64,000 nucleotides of DNA from Flavobacterium sp. UBA7680 (GTDB lineage Bacteria > Bacteroidota > Bacteroidia > Flavobacteriales > Flavobacteriaceae). Position 1 is the stretch's first letter. Each line of letters opens with the position of its first letter. A program made the translations under genes and the position numbers. The DNA lies in the NCBI RefSeq assembly GCF_002482975.1, contig NZ_DLHA01000019.1:360394-424393 (forward strand), read 5' to 3'. Shown here one piece after another: positions 1 through 8,159 of the stretch. The notes below the pieces were generated by a model that was not told the origin of the DNA, did no database searches, and was given only the letters and a program-made list of their open reading frames with translations.

Positions 1-2
1 AA

Positions 3-70
3 ACGTTCCTATGGAACGTAAAATAATAATAACATAATTTTTCTACCGACGAGATGTTCCTCTGGAACAT
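3..70. repeat. Two similar short perfect palindromes
   Basis: Positions 3-19 and 54-70 are each a 17-nt inverted repeat with 7-nt arms (ACGTTCC/GGAACGT and ATGTTCC/GGAACAT) around 3-nt loops TAT and TCT. The core TTCC-N3-GGAA is shared. They lie downstream of the minus-strand TonB receptor and past its terminator. They could be a dispersed flavobacterial intergenic repeat or a regulator site for a gene left of the window. The role is not known. Confidence 0.6.
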
Positions 71-80
71 AGAAATATTA

Positions 81-120
81 TACAAAAAACAAAGGCTGTC
101 TCAACTTTTGAAACAGCCTT
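81..120 (-). terminator. Rho-independent terminator of the TonB receptor
   Basis: On the minus strand, arms GGCTGTTTCAA and TTGAGACAGCC (one wobble pair) enclose a 3-nt loop and are followed by a T-rich tract (positions 93 down to 81). It begins about 20 bases after the stop codon of the receptor at 142. Confidence 0.8.
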
Positions 121-141
121 CCTTCTATTTTTTTTGGATTT

Positions 142-2346
142 TTACCAGCTGTATTTTAATATCAATCTGGCATTAAATGGTGTTCCTGCTGTAAAATGAA
201 TTTCTTCTACAGGATCCGTTTCATTTGCCAAACGGGATTCTGTTAAAAATTGCGTTTCTTTCCATTTTGTATTAAAAATATTGTCGATGTTTACCCCTAT
301 CGAAACTTTTTTAATTTGATAATTTACAGAGAAATCCGTTATGCAATATCCTTTTGCCACAACCGAATTATCTTCATTTGCCGGACGATCTCCCAAAAAT
401 CTTGTTCTTAAACTTCCCGAAAATCCTTTTAAATCTTTTACCGAAAATCCGTTCATTAAAGTATGAACCGGAGCAAGCGGTAAATAATCATTTCCTTTGG
501 GTTCGTCGATTGCTCTTGCGTGTGTATACGTATAATCTGTATTCCAAAATAACCAGTTCGTTAATTGATATCTAAAACCAAAATCAAAGCCTTTACGTTC
601 TGTTTTTCCGCTTGGTTCAACAACCGCTTCGTCGCCCACATACACAAATTCCTGCGCCAGATACAAATACCAAATTGCCGAGTTTACGATCATTCTTGGA
701 AACGGTTTCCAGTTAATTCCTAAATCGGCGCCGTAAGTTTCAGGCAGAATTTTTTCTCCTTTTTGCGCTACCACTACGCGTGTATCATTGCTGTGAAATC
801 CTTTTCCTAATTTTAAGAAATATTGTAATTTGTCATTTTGAGTATAAAGGAAATTCAGTTTTGGGCTTACAATCGCTTTTGTCTGTGTTTGATTTGTATA
901 AGTTGAAGCTAATTGATCTTCATATCCAAACTTAAAATAATCCAAACGCAAACCTCCATTTATTAACCATTTTCCAGATGTAAAATCTAAACTACTATAA
1001 GAAAACAAATTCGTTTGGTTGACGCTTCCTAAACTCAAATATTCTAAAACCGTTTTTCGGTTTAAAGTATGCGATAATTCAACATCTTTATTGTTGTCAT
1101 TTCGTAATCCTGCACCTAATTTAAAAAGCCATTTTTCACTTAACTTCTCATTATATTCCGACTGAAAACCTACAATAGTTCTGTTTTCTTTTTGTTTAAT
1201 TTGGTCGCCGTTTACAGGATCGTTCAGGAAAAAAGTAAAATTCGAATACAACTCAAAATCATATTTACTTAAATATGCTGTGTTTTTAATATGCGTGTTT
1301 TCGTCAATTTTGGCATCATATTGCAGGTTGAAATTGGTTCTACTCGTATTTCCGCCTTCATTTGGATCAATTGCTCCATAATGCGAAATCGTTCCGTTAT
1401 TTACGGCACGATCCGGAATTTGTCCGCTGGCATCCCATTGACTTTTAAAATGCGAAATCGAAATCGCCAGTTTGTCTCCGTTATTCATTTTAGCCGAATA
1501 TTTTCCAAATAAATTAATTCGGTTAAAGTTTTGTGGCGCATCAAAATAACCATCGGTCATCATATATTCTCCCGCAAAATAGGCCGACTGATTTTCTTTA
1601 TTCAGTAAATTGAACAAAGCCACCGTACGAAAAGTATCAAACTGTCCGCCTTCAAAAGAAAGTGAACTGTTTTGTAAAGCATTTTTAGTATTAAAACCAA
1701 CATATCCCCCCGTTGTAAAATCGCCTTTATCAACAAAATAAGATCCTTTATCAAAATCGATATTATCTACCGTTTCCGGAATAACAAAATGAAGATCGGC
1801 GTATCCTTGTCCGTGCGCGTGCGAAACCATATTTACAGGCATTCCGTCAACCGAAACATTAATATCCGTTCCGTGATCGCAGTCAAAACCACGCAGGAAA
1901 ATCTGTTCTGCTTTTCCTCCGCCCGCATGCTGGCCAATAAAAAGTCCCGGAACTTTTCGCAATAAATCCTGCGAATTGGATACAGGCTGAATTTCTAAAT
2001 CTATTTTTGAAATTGTATTAAGATATTTCAGATTGTTGGTAATCGTAACTTCTTCCAGTAAAAAAGGTTTTTCTTCTAATTGAATCGATAGATTTTCATT
2101 TGATAAAAGCTTTATTTTCTGCGTAATAAATCCTTGTTTCGAAATTTGAAGACTGTCGTCGATTTTAGTTTCTTCTAATGTAAATTTTCCGTTTATATCT
2201 GTGTGTGCGTGTGTTTTAGAAATTAAATTCCGAATCAAAACATCAGATAATGGTTTTCCGTTTGCACCATTTACAGTTCCCGAAACTGTTTGTGATTTTG
2301 CCGAAAAAGAAAGGATAAAAACAGAGAAGAAAAATAAAAATCGCAT
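142..2346 (-). CDS. TonB-dependent receptor with carboxypeptidase-regulatory-like N-terminal domain
   Basis: Outer-membrane TonB-dependent receptor of 734 residues. Residues 1-19 form a signal peptide ending in KSQ. A CarboxypepD_reg-like beta-sandwich follows (about 20-95), then a plug domain (about 105-220) and a 22-strand-type barrel to a C-terminal aromatic (LKYSW). The plug carries an unusual metal-ligand-rich stretch, RGFDCDHGTDI followed by SHAHGQGYADLHF. This resembles a widespread receptor family of unsettled substrate, and the His/Asp/Cys content suggests a metal or metal complex. It is transcribed alone, with a good promoter at 2371-2401 and a terminator at 81-120. The substrate is inferred only. 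Confidence 0.9.
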   Translation of the reverse strand: MRFLFFFSVFILSFSAKSQTVSGTVNGANGKPLSDVLIRNLISKTHAHTDINGKFTLEETKIDDSLQISKQGFITQKIKLLSNENLSIQLEEKPFLLEEVTITNNLKYLNTISKIDLEIQPVSNSQDLLRKVPGLFIGQHAGGGKAEQIFLRGFDCDHGTDINVSVDGMPVNMVSHAHGQGYADLHFVIPETVDNIDFDKGSYFVDKGDFTTGGYVGFNTKNALQNSSLSFEGGQFDTFRTVALFNLLNKENQSAYFAGEYMMTDGYFDAPQNFNRINLFGKYSAKMNNGDKLAISISHFKSQWDASGQIPDRAVNNGTISHYGAIDPNEGGNTSRTNFNLQYDAKIDENTHIKNTAYLSKYDFELYSNFTFFLNDPVNGDQIKQKENRTIVGFQSEYNEKLSEKWLFKLGAGLRNDNNKDVELSHTLNRKTVLEYLSLGSVNQTNLFSYSSLDFTSGKWLINGGLRLDYFKFGYEDQLASTYTNQTQTKAIVSPKLNFLYTQNDKLQYFLKLGKGFHSNDTRVVVAQKGEKILPETYGADLGINWKPFPRMIVNSAIWYLYLAQEFVYVGDEAVVEPSGKTERKGFDFGFRYQLTNWLFWNTDYTYTHARAIDEPKGNDYLPLAPVHTLMNGFSVKDLKGFSGSLRTRFLGDRPANEDNSVVAKGYCITDFSVNYQIKKVSIGVNIDNIFNTKWKETQFLTESRLANETDPVEEIHFTAGTPFNARLILKYSW

Positions 2347-2370
2347 CTAGTAAGTTTTGGTATTGGATCG

Positions 2371-2401
2371 CAAAAATAGTATTCTAGCTTTTGGAATGCA
2401 A
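2371..2401 (-). promoter_or_regulatory. Bacteroidota-type promoter for the TonB receptor
   Basis: Minus strand shows TTG (2401-2399), a 20-base spacer, then TATTTTTG (2378-2371), which matches TAnnTTTG. The start codon at 2346 is 24 bases downstream. Confidence 0.65.
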
Positions 2402-2409
2402 TTAATTTT

Positions 2410-2552
2410 TTAACACATAGTTACATAGCTTTTCTTTGTGTGTAAAGGCGTTTTACTTGTTTTTAATGCACATAGCTATGTGTGAAAAAACGAGTTTTTT
2501 TTAAATATCCTCTTTTCAAGAATTAAAAAAATCTATGTTTCTATGTGTTTAA
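2410..2552 (-). repeat. MITE-like intergenic repeat, family A copy 1
   Basis: A 143-bp element bounded by TTAACACATAG and CTATGTTTCTATGTGTTTAA. It has the reverse orientation of the copies at 3731 and 7402, and lacks the central TTTGTCAAAG palindrome they carry. No coding potential. Confidence 0.7.
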
Positions 2553-2570
2553 ATAAAAACTACTATAAAC

Positions 2571-2598
2571 ACAAAAATCCCATTACAAAATGGGATTT
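2571..2598 (-). terminator. Terminator of the alcohol dehydrogenase-like gene
   Basis: A 10-bp perfect stem (AAATCCCATT/AATGGGATTT, 2575-2598) with loop TTGT on the minus strand, followed by TTTTGTGTTT. It lies 22 bases past the stop at 2621. Confidence 0.8.
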
Positions 2599-2620
2599 CT
2601 ATAATTTCTAAAAATTACTC

Positions 2621-3634
2621 TTAATATTTAATAGCAATTTTACCAATAGTTTTTCCGGATTCTAAAAGCTGATGCGCTTTTTTAAGATTCTCTACAGAAA
2701 GTCCTTTATAAGTTTCTTTTAAAGTTGTTTTTAAAACGCCTTCGTCTAATAAATCGGCGATTTTATTTAAAATATGATGCTGTTCGATCATGTCTTCGGT
2801 TTGAAACATCGAACGTGTGTACATCAATTCCCAAGAAAAAGAAACACTTTTGCTTTTCAATTTATTTAAAACAACAGGTTCTGCACTTCCGGTAATCGAA
2901 GCAATATGTCCTTGTGGTTTAATTAATTCCGCCATAATATCCCAATAGGCATTGGTATCAACAAACTCTAAAATAAAATCTACGTGCTGAAAACCGGCTT
3001 CTCTAACCGAAGCAACTAAATCTTTATGATCAACCACAAAATCAGCGCCTTGCTGTTTGCACCATTTTATTGTTTCCGGACGTGAAGCTGTCGCAATAAC
3101 GGTTAATCCTGCAATTTTCTTTGATAGCTGAATGGCGATAGAGCCAACGCCGCCGGCACCTCCAATAATTAAGATTGATTTTCCTTTGTCTTTCTCCGGA
3201 TTGATTCTGATTCTGTCAAAAAGAATTTCCCAGGCTGTTAAACCCGTTAACGGAATAACGGCTGCTTCTGCATTGGTTAATGATGTTGGTTTATTGCCTA
3301 CAATTCTTTCGTCAATAATTTGAAATTCGGCGTTACTTCCTTGTTTTGTCAAATCTCCGGCGTAATAAACGGGATCTCCAACTTCAAATAAGGTTACTTT
3401 TTCACCAACTGCCTGCACAATTCCTACGGCATCCCAGCCAATAATTTTCGGGTTTTCGAGAACGGTATCTTTTGCAGCGCTCTGGCGAATTTTAAAATCA
3501 ACCGGATTTACAGAGATGGCATCAATTTTTACTAATAAATCGTGCGCGCCGGGTATTGGTTTTGCAGTTTCAAATTCGATAAAACTGTCTTTTTCTTCTA
3601 TGGGTAATGATGATTTGAATCCTATTGCTTTCAT
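2621..3634 (-). CDS. Zinc-type alcohol dehydrogenase family / quinone oxidoreductase-like protein
   Basis: Cytoplasmic NAD(P)H-dependent medium-chain dehydrogenase/reductase of 337 residues, the usual length. The N-terminal GroES-like half contains ISVNPVDFKIR and the GWDAVGIVQAVGE segment. The Rossmann half has IIGGAGGVGSIAIQLSKK near residues 153-170. The N-terminus (MKAIGFKSSLPIEE) is typical of the zinc-binding alcohol dehydrogenase subfamily close to quinone reductases. I do not see a full set of catalytic zinc cysteines, so a quinone or enone reductase activity is more likely than true alcohol dehydrogenase. A TATCTTTG -7 box lies at 3673-3666 on the minus strand; no convincing -33 is visible. 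It stands alone. Confidence 0.88.
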   Translation of the reverse strand: MKAIGFKSSLPIEEKDSFIEFETAKPIPGAHDLLVKIDAISVNPVDFKIRQSAAKDTVLENPKIIGWDAVGIVQAVGEKVTLFEVGDPVYYAGDLTKQGSNAEFQIIDERIVGNKPTSLTNAEAAVIPLTGLTAWEILFDRIRINPEKDKGKSILIIGGAGGVGSIAIQLSKKIAGLTVIATASRPETIKWCKQQGADFVVDHKDLVASVREAGFQHVDFILEFVDTNAYWDIMAELIKPQGHIASITGSAEPVVLNKLKSKSVSFSWELMYTRSMFQTEDMIEQHHILNKIADLLDEGVLKTTLKETYKGLSVENLKKAHQLLESGKTIGKIAIKY

Positions 3635-3730
3635 CGTTTTTTTTATTTTGATTAAATTATACTAACAAAGATACGAGCAGTTTGAATCTTATAACTTGTA
3701 TATTTTTATTTTATATTGGTACAAATTTGT

Positions 3731-3936
3731 TTAAACACATAGAAACATAGATTTTTTTATTTCTTGAAAAAGGGATATTAAAAAAACTCGTTTTTTCACG
3801 CATAGCTTTGTGTATTTCGATGGGAAGCTTTGTCAAAGTTTTAAACTTTGACAAAGCTCTACGCGCAAAGCTATGTGCATTGAAACAAGTGAAACGCCTT
3901 TACACACAAAGAAAAACTATGTTTCTATGTGTTTAA
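3731..3936 (+). repeat. MITE-like intergenic repeat, family A copy 2
   Basis: A 206-bp element with terminal inverted repeats TTAAACACATAGAAACATAG and CTATGTTTCTATGTGTTTAA. Its centre holds a perfect palindrome, AGCTTTGTCAAAG/CTTTGACAAAGCT (3826-3858). It fills most of the 336-base gap 3635-3970; the only other signals there are TAAATTTG at 3944-3951 (a -7-like box for the GNAT gene) and the -7 box of the dehydrogenase. Confidence 0.75.
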
Positions 3937-3970
3937 AAAACTTTAAATTTGCTAAATCAAACTTCTCAAA

Positions 3971-4531
3971 ATGATTATTAGAAAAGCCAATATATCCGAT
4001 TCAAAATACATTGCTCCTATTTTATTACTGGCAATGGAGGACATCATTTACAAATATATGGGCAAGAAGGATCATGACAGCGCACTCGAATTGGTTTCTT
4101 ATTTTACTGCAAGAGAAGGCAATCAATATTCGTATGAAAATTGTTTTGTAGCCGAATCTGATAACGAAATTATTGGTGCCTTCAGCGTTTATAATGGTGC
4201 CGATTTACGTGAATTGCGCGCTCCTATTATTGAGTATGTTCATCTCAATTTTAATCCTGATTTTTATCTTGAAGAAGAAACACAGGCTGGTGAATATTAT
4301 ATTGATTCGGTGGGAATAAACCCGAAACATCAGGGAAAAGGAATTGGTTCTAAAATGCTTCAGTTTCTAATTGATGAATATGTACATAAAAATAAACTGA
4401 CTTTGGGATTATTGGTTGATGAAGATAATCCGATGGCGAAAAGTCTTTATTTAAAACTTGGATTTAAGGTTGTGGACAAAAAAACTTTGGTTGGAAAAAA
4501 GCTCGATCATCTTCAAATAAGTCCGAATTAA
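3971..4531 (+). CDS. GNAT family N-acetyltransferase
   Basis: Predicted acetyl-CoA-dependent N-acyltransferase of 186 residues, cytoplasmic. The acetyl-CoA pyrophosphate-binding motif A is clear near residues 117-131 (SVGINPKHQGKGIGSKM, of Q/RxxGxG/A type). It is followed by the beta5-alpha4 segment LTLGLLVDEDNPMAKSLYLKLGF typical of GNATs. The substrate cannot be told. It lies 51 bases upstream of an AraC regulator on the same strand. A TAAATTTG box 19 bases upstream of the start is a possible -7 element. Confidence 0.88.
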   Translation: MIIRKANISDSKYIAPILLLAMEDIIYKYMGKKDHDSALELVSYFTAREGNQYSYENCFVAESDNEIIGAFSVYNGADLRELRAPIIEYVHLNFNPDFYLEEETQAGEYYIDSVGINPKHQGKGIGSKMLQFLIDEYVHKNKLTLGLLVDEDNPMAKSLYLKLGFKVVDKKTLVGKKLDHLQISPN

Positions 4532-4582
4532 ATTTCGACTCTGCCAAAGAAAATTAGTATTTTTAAACCAAAACAAGCCGAA

Positions 4583-5452
4583 ATGAACCACCAAATATTT
4601 GAATCTAATTATAAAAAACTGGGATTTTTAATTCTGAATCCCGAAACTGTTGAGGAAATTAATGGTGATGATTACAAAGCATATATTAAGGTATTGTATT
4701 TACCCGAAGGTTATGAAATCACAATTGACTTTAAACAATACAAAACTTCAAGTCCTTCCCTATTTTTTATAAACAGCAATCAATATTTACAGATTAATAA
4801 GGAAGGAAAAAAGCAAGGTTATTTTATGTATTATAACCGTGACTTTTATTGCGTACAGATTCATGATGCCGAAGTTGCCTGCGACGGTTTGTTGTTCAAT
4901 AATATTTTTGAAATGCCTATGACGACTTTACCTGAAAAAGAGGTTTTGTTTGTGGAAGGTATTTACAATCAGATTCAGCAGGAATTTGACGCTCCCGATT
5001 CTTCGCAGGAAGAAATGATACGCACTTATTTAAAGCAGCTTATTATTAAAGCAACCCGAATCTGGAAAATACAGCAATTGGGTGTTTTGAACGATGAACC
5101 TTCAAAGGAAATGGATTTTTTTAGAGATTTCAGCCGATTGGTCGAAATTCATTTCAGAACCAAACATACCGTTGCCGATTATGCTGATATTTTGGGTCTT
5201 GCGCCCAAAACACTTTCGAATAAATTCAATCGCTTAGAACTTTCTCAGCCTAACGATATTATTAAAGACCGCATTATTCTGGAAGCTAAAAGGCTTTTAG
5301 GCTATTCTTCCTTAAGTGTAAAAGAGATTGCTTACCAGCTCGGATATGAAGATCCGGCTTATTTTAACCGCCTTTTTACCAATAAAGTTGGCGACACTCC
5401 ATCTAATTTCAAGAAAAAATACCTTCAAGGGAAAAATGTACAATTAGAATAG
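4583..5452 (+). CDS. AraC family transcriptional regulator
   Basis: DNA-binding regulator of 289 residues. The N-terminal part (about 1-150) is a cupin-like sensing region. The C-terminal 100 residues form the double helix-turn-helix of AraC/XylS proteins: first HTH around YADILGLAPKTLSNKFNRL, second around VKEIAYQLGYEDPAYFNRLF, ending TPSNFKKKY. It sits 79 bases upstream of a secreted alpha/beta hydrolase on the same strand, which is its most likely local target. The effector is unknown. Confidence 0.9.
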   Translation: MNHQIFESNYKKLGFLILNPETVEEINGDDYKAYIKVLYLPEGYEITIDFKQYKTSSPSLFFINSNQYLQINKEGKKQGYFMYYNRDFYCVQIHDAEVACDGLLFNNIFEMPMTTLPEKEVLFVEGIYNQIQQEFDAPDSSQEEMIRTYLKQLIIKATRIWKIQQLGVLNDEPSKEMDFFRDFSRLVEIHFRTKHTVADYADILGLAPKTLSNKFNRLELSQPNDIIKDRIILEAKRLLGYSSLSVKEIAYQLGYEDPAYFNRLFTNKVGDTPSNFKKKYLQGKNVQLE

Positions 5453-5531
5453 ACTTTTGTCTATTTTTAGAGCCTTATTACCGCCATATCTTTGTCCTAT
5501 CAAATTATAAATAATTAAAAAGACAAATGAT

Positions 5532-6581
5532 ATGAAAACTATTAAAGTATTACAACAGGGTTTATTTATTGCAGCATTGTTAATCGTAAATACAATTGCT
5601 TCAGCACAGGAAAGACAATTTAAAGGGCAAAATGACCCTGAAATTTTTACAGAAGTTAGAGGCTTTTTAAATGCCTTAAATTCTGGTGACGGAAAACCTT
5701 TGGAACAATTATCTGTCACAGACGCTCGTAACGTATTAGTTGGTGCACAAAAATCCGTTGAAGTTGATTATTCTGGTATTGAAGAATCTGAGAGAGTAAT
5801 TTCTCAAAACGGTTTGAAAGTAAAAATCCACATTACAAAACCTAAAGGCGCTAAAGCAAATGCTCCGGTATTTATCTTTATTCACGGCGGCGGATGGGTT
5901 TTAGGAGATTATCCAACTCATAGAAGACTGGTAAGAGATTTGGTTGTAGAAAGTGGTGCAGTTGCGGTTTTCCCAGATTATACTCCTTCTCCTGAAGCTC
6001 AATATCCGGTAGCGATTAATGAAATTTACGCTGCAACTCAATGGGTAGCCGAAAACGGAAAAGAAATTGGTGTAAACGGTAAAAATCTGGCTGTTGTGGG
6101 AAATAGCGTGGGTGGAAATATGACTGCTGCAATTACTTTAATGGCAAAAGATAAAAAAGGTCCTCATATTAAATTACAAGTTTTATTATGGCCTGTAACC
6201 GATGCTAATTTTGAAACTGAGTCTTATAATTTATATGCTAACGGACGTTTCTTAACTAAAAATATGATGAAATGGTTTTGGGATAATTATTTGCCAGACG
6301 CTTCAAAAAGAACAGAAAAATATGCTTCTCCATTGCAGGCAAGTTTAGCAGAATTGAAAGACTTACCTCCTGCTCTGGTTCAAACTGCTGAAAATGATGT
6401 TTTAAGAGATGAAGGTGAAGCTTATGCCAGAAAATTAAACGAGGCCGGAGTTCCTGTAACTTTAACAAGATACAATGGATTGATTCACGATTACGGACTT
6501 TTAAATCCTATTGCAAATGTTCCGGCGATTCAAACTGCAATTCAACAAGCTGCGGTTGTAATTAAAACTACATTGAAATAA
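5532..6581 (+). CDS. Secreted alpha/beta hydrolase (HSL/esterase family)
   Basis: Exported serine hydrolase of 349 residues with a signal peptide ending ASA at about residue 25. The hormone-sensitive-lipase-type oxyanion motif HGGGW is at 118-122. The nucleophile elbow is GNSVGG with Ser192; the common family form is GDSAGG. The acid is in ENDVLRDEG (Asp289) and the base is His319 (GLIHDYGLL). It probably cleaves short-chain or acetyl esters in the periplasm. It follows an AraC regulator; TATCTTTG at 5487-5494 fits a -7 box of its own promoter. A strong terminator follows. Confidence 0.9.
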   Translation: MKTIKVLQQGLFIAALLIVNTIASAQERQFKGQNDPEIFTEVRGFLNALNSGDGKPLEQLSVTDARNVLVGAQKSVEVDYSGIEESERVISQNGLKVKIHITKPKGAKANAPVFIFIHGGGWVLGDYPTHRRLVRDLVVESGAVAVFPDYTPSPEAQYPVAINEIYAATQWVAENGKEIGVNGKNLAVVGNSVGGNMTAAITLMAKDKKGPHIKLQVLLWPVTDANFETESYNLYANGRFLTKNMMKWFWDNYLPDASKRTEKYASPLQASLAELKDLPPALVQTAENDVLRDEGEAYARKLNEAGVPVTLTRYNGLIHDYGLLNPIANVPAIQTAIQQAAVVIKTTLK

Positions 6582-6601
6582 GAATTCAGATATTTGAAAA
6601 C

Positions 6602-6635
6602 AAAAAGGGATAGAATTAATTTTCTATCCCTTTTT
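6602..6635 (+). terminator. Terminator after the alpha/beta hydrolase
   Basis: Perfect 14-bp stem AAAAAGGGATAGAA/TTCTATCCCTTTTT with a 6-base loop and a T run, 20 bases after the stop. Confidence 0.9.
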
Positions 6636-6952
6636 TACTTTACTAATACTTAAAATAGAAGTCTATTTTAAAAAGAAGTTACTGATGATTACGTTCCAAG
6701 TTAATTTACAGAACTTCTAAAAATAAAAACAAAAAATCCTGAGGCAAATGTAGAATTTCATTCAGCAGTAAAAATCATTAGAAATGATGATTTCTCACTA
6801 AAAAGCCTTGAAAAAAAGCAATATCAATTGTGAATTCTACTTTTTAAACAATTTGAAGCTTAGAATATCGTTATAAAAATGATTTGCCAGCTTTTTTTAG
6901 TTGGAAAAGAATTCGTTTAATCCCCCAATTTGACAAATAAATAATACATAGA
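6636..6952. other. Intergenic region with a possible decayed reading frame
   Basis: No intact gene. A short open stretch ending at about 6832 can be read as ELLKIKTKNPEANVEFHS and on through KNPEANVEFHSAVKIIRNDD to a TGA. It has no convincing start and may be the remnant of a lost gene. No promoter or structured RNA stands out. Confidence 0.3.
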
Positions 6953-7387
6953 ATGAAAAACATAACAATATTAGAAGCAGGTTTAGTTTTAAGGATAGTT
7001 TTAGGAATCACAATGTTATCAGCAGTTGCTGACCGATTTGGACTTTGGGGCGCGCCCGGTTCTAATGGTGTTGCGTGGGGAAACTGGGAAAATTTTGTTC
7101 TTTATACGCAGACTCTTAATTCTTTTGCGAGTAAATCTACTGCCGAAGTTTTGGGAGCAATTGCAACAGGCTTCGAAATTCTGTTTTCTATTTTATTAAT
7201 TTTTGGTTTCAAAACCAGAATTGCTGCTTTGGGAACTGCTTTTTTAATGTTGGTTTTTGCCATTGCAATGGCGATTTCTGTTTCGGTAAAAGCGCCTTTT
7301 GATTATTCTGTTTTGACAAGTGCGGCGGCGGCTTTATTGCTTTCTACAATTGGTAAAACTGCTTTTGCGGCTGATAATAAAATATAA
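6953..7387 (+). CDS. DoxX/DoxD-like family membrane protein
   Basis: Integral inner-membrane protein of 144 residues with four hydrophobic segments, roughly at 7-25, 66-85, 90-112 and 118-137. GFKTRIAALGTAFLMLVFA is the characteristic third-helix region of DoxX-like proteins. The second half of the first helix is followed by a Trp/Gly-rich loop (FGLWGAPGSNGVAWGNWENF) as in the quinol-oxidase small-subunit-like branch. No dedicated partner gene is adjacent, so the role is open; relatives act in redox or thiosulfate metabolism. Confidence 0.78.
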   Translation: MKNITILEAGLVLRIVLGITMLSAVADRFGLWGAPGSNGVAWGNWENFVLYTQTLNSFASKSTAEVLGAIATGFEILFSILLIFGFKTRIAALGTAFLMLVFAIAMAISVSVKAPFDYSVLTSAAAALLLSTIGKTAFAADNKI

Positions 7388-7401
7388 TATTCAGTTGTTT
7401 T

Positions 7402-7608
7402 TTAAACACATAGAAACATAGATTTTTTATTGTTGGAAAAAGGAGATTAAAAAAAAATCGTTTTTTCACACATAGCTTTTCCTATTTTCGATGAGTAACT
7501 TTATCAAAGTTTAAAACTTTGACAAAGTTCTATGCGCGCAGCTATGTGTATTAATACAAGTGAAACGCCTTTTACACACAAAGAAAAACTATGTTCCTAT
7601 GTGTTTAA
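7402..7608 (+). repeat. MITE-like intergenic repeat, family A copy 3
   Basis: A 207-bp element with the same ends as copy 2 (TTAAACACATAGAAACATAG, and CTATGTTCCTATGTGTTTAA with one change) and the same orientation. It carries the central AACTTTATCAAAG/CTTTGACAAAGTT palindrome (7497-7529). Confidence 0.75.
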
Positions 7609-7610
7609 AA

Positions 7611-7653
7611 ACATAAAAAAACGAAAACGAGATAGAATAATCTACCTCGTTTT
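7611..7653 (-). terminator. Terminator of the 130-aa unknown gene
   Basis: Arms AAAACGAG and CTCGTTTT with an inner TAGA/TCTA pairing (7624-7653). On the minus strand it is followed by CGTTTTTTTATG, 30 bases after the stop at 7684. Confidence 0.75.
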
Positions 7654-7683
7654 GCCCCACAAAATATTTAAAAACACCAATAC

Positions 7684-8076
7684 CTACAAAAGTGTTTCTA
7701 CATAGCTTGCAATTTGAGAATCGGTTTGAGAATTAAAAGAAGACTGCACTAATTGGACGGTTAAAAACAAGGTGTCATCTTTTAATTCCATTTTAACGTC
7801 ATCATTATTTTCAGAATTTGTTAAATGAATGGTGCTCAGTTTTTCCTGCAGCGCTTCTTTGCCCATATCATCAGAACAGATTTTTTTTACGAAAGATTCT
7901 ACGTCGTCAAAAACAATATCCAGTCTTGATAAAGGATATTGGTCGTAAGCGGTGAAAGTATTCCAGTCAATATCTACTTTAATATCATAACCCGCTCTTT
8001 CTTTTAGTTTTGCTTCAAAAGCCGGAAGTTTTTCTACTTTAATCGATTCTGCTAAACGTTTTTCTGCTAATCCCAT
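7684..8076 (-). CDS. Conserved-looking hypothetical protein
   Basis: I do not recognise a family. The product is 130 residues, soluble and acidic, without signal peptide or membrane segment. It opens with a charged helical stretch (AEKRLAESIKVEKLPAFEAKL) and has an alternating beta pattern later. Codon use resembles its neighbours, and a terminator follows it, which supports a real gene. It lies 83 bases downstream of the TPR membrane protein on the same strand, so the two may be cotranscribed, though the gap is large. Confidence 0.7.
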   Translation of the reverse strand: MGLAEKRLAESIKVEKLPAFEAKLKERAGYDIKVDIDWNTFTAYDQYPLSRLDIVFDDVESFVKKICSDDMGKEALQEKLSTIHLTNSENNDDVKMELKDDTLFLTVQLVQSSFNSQTDSQIASYVETLL

Positions 8077-8159
8077 ATTTAATTTAATTGATTAATTACA
8101 GGTGCAAATTTATCTTCCGTATTTTTATCTGGCATCACTATTTATAGTGATTTTCATTT

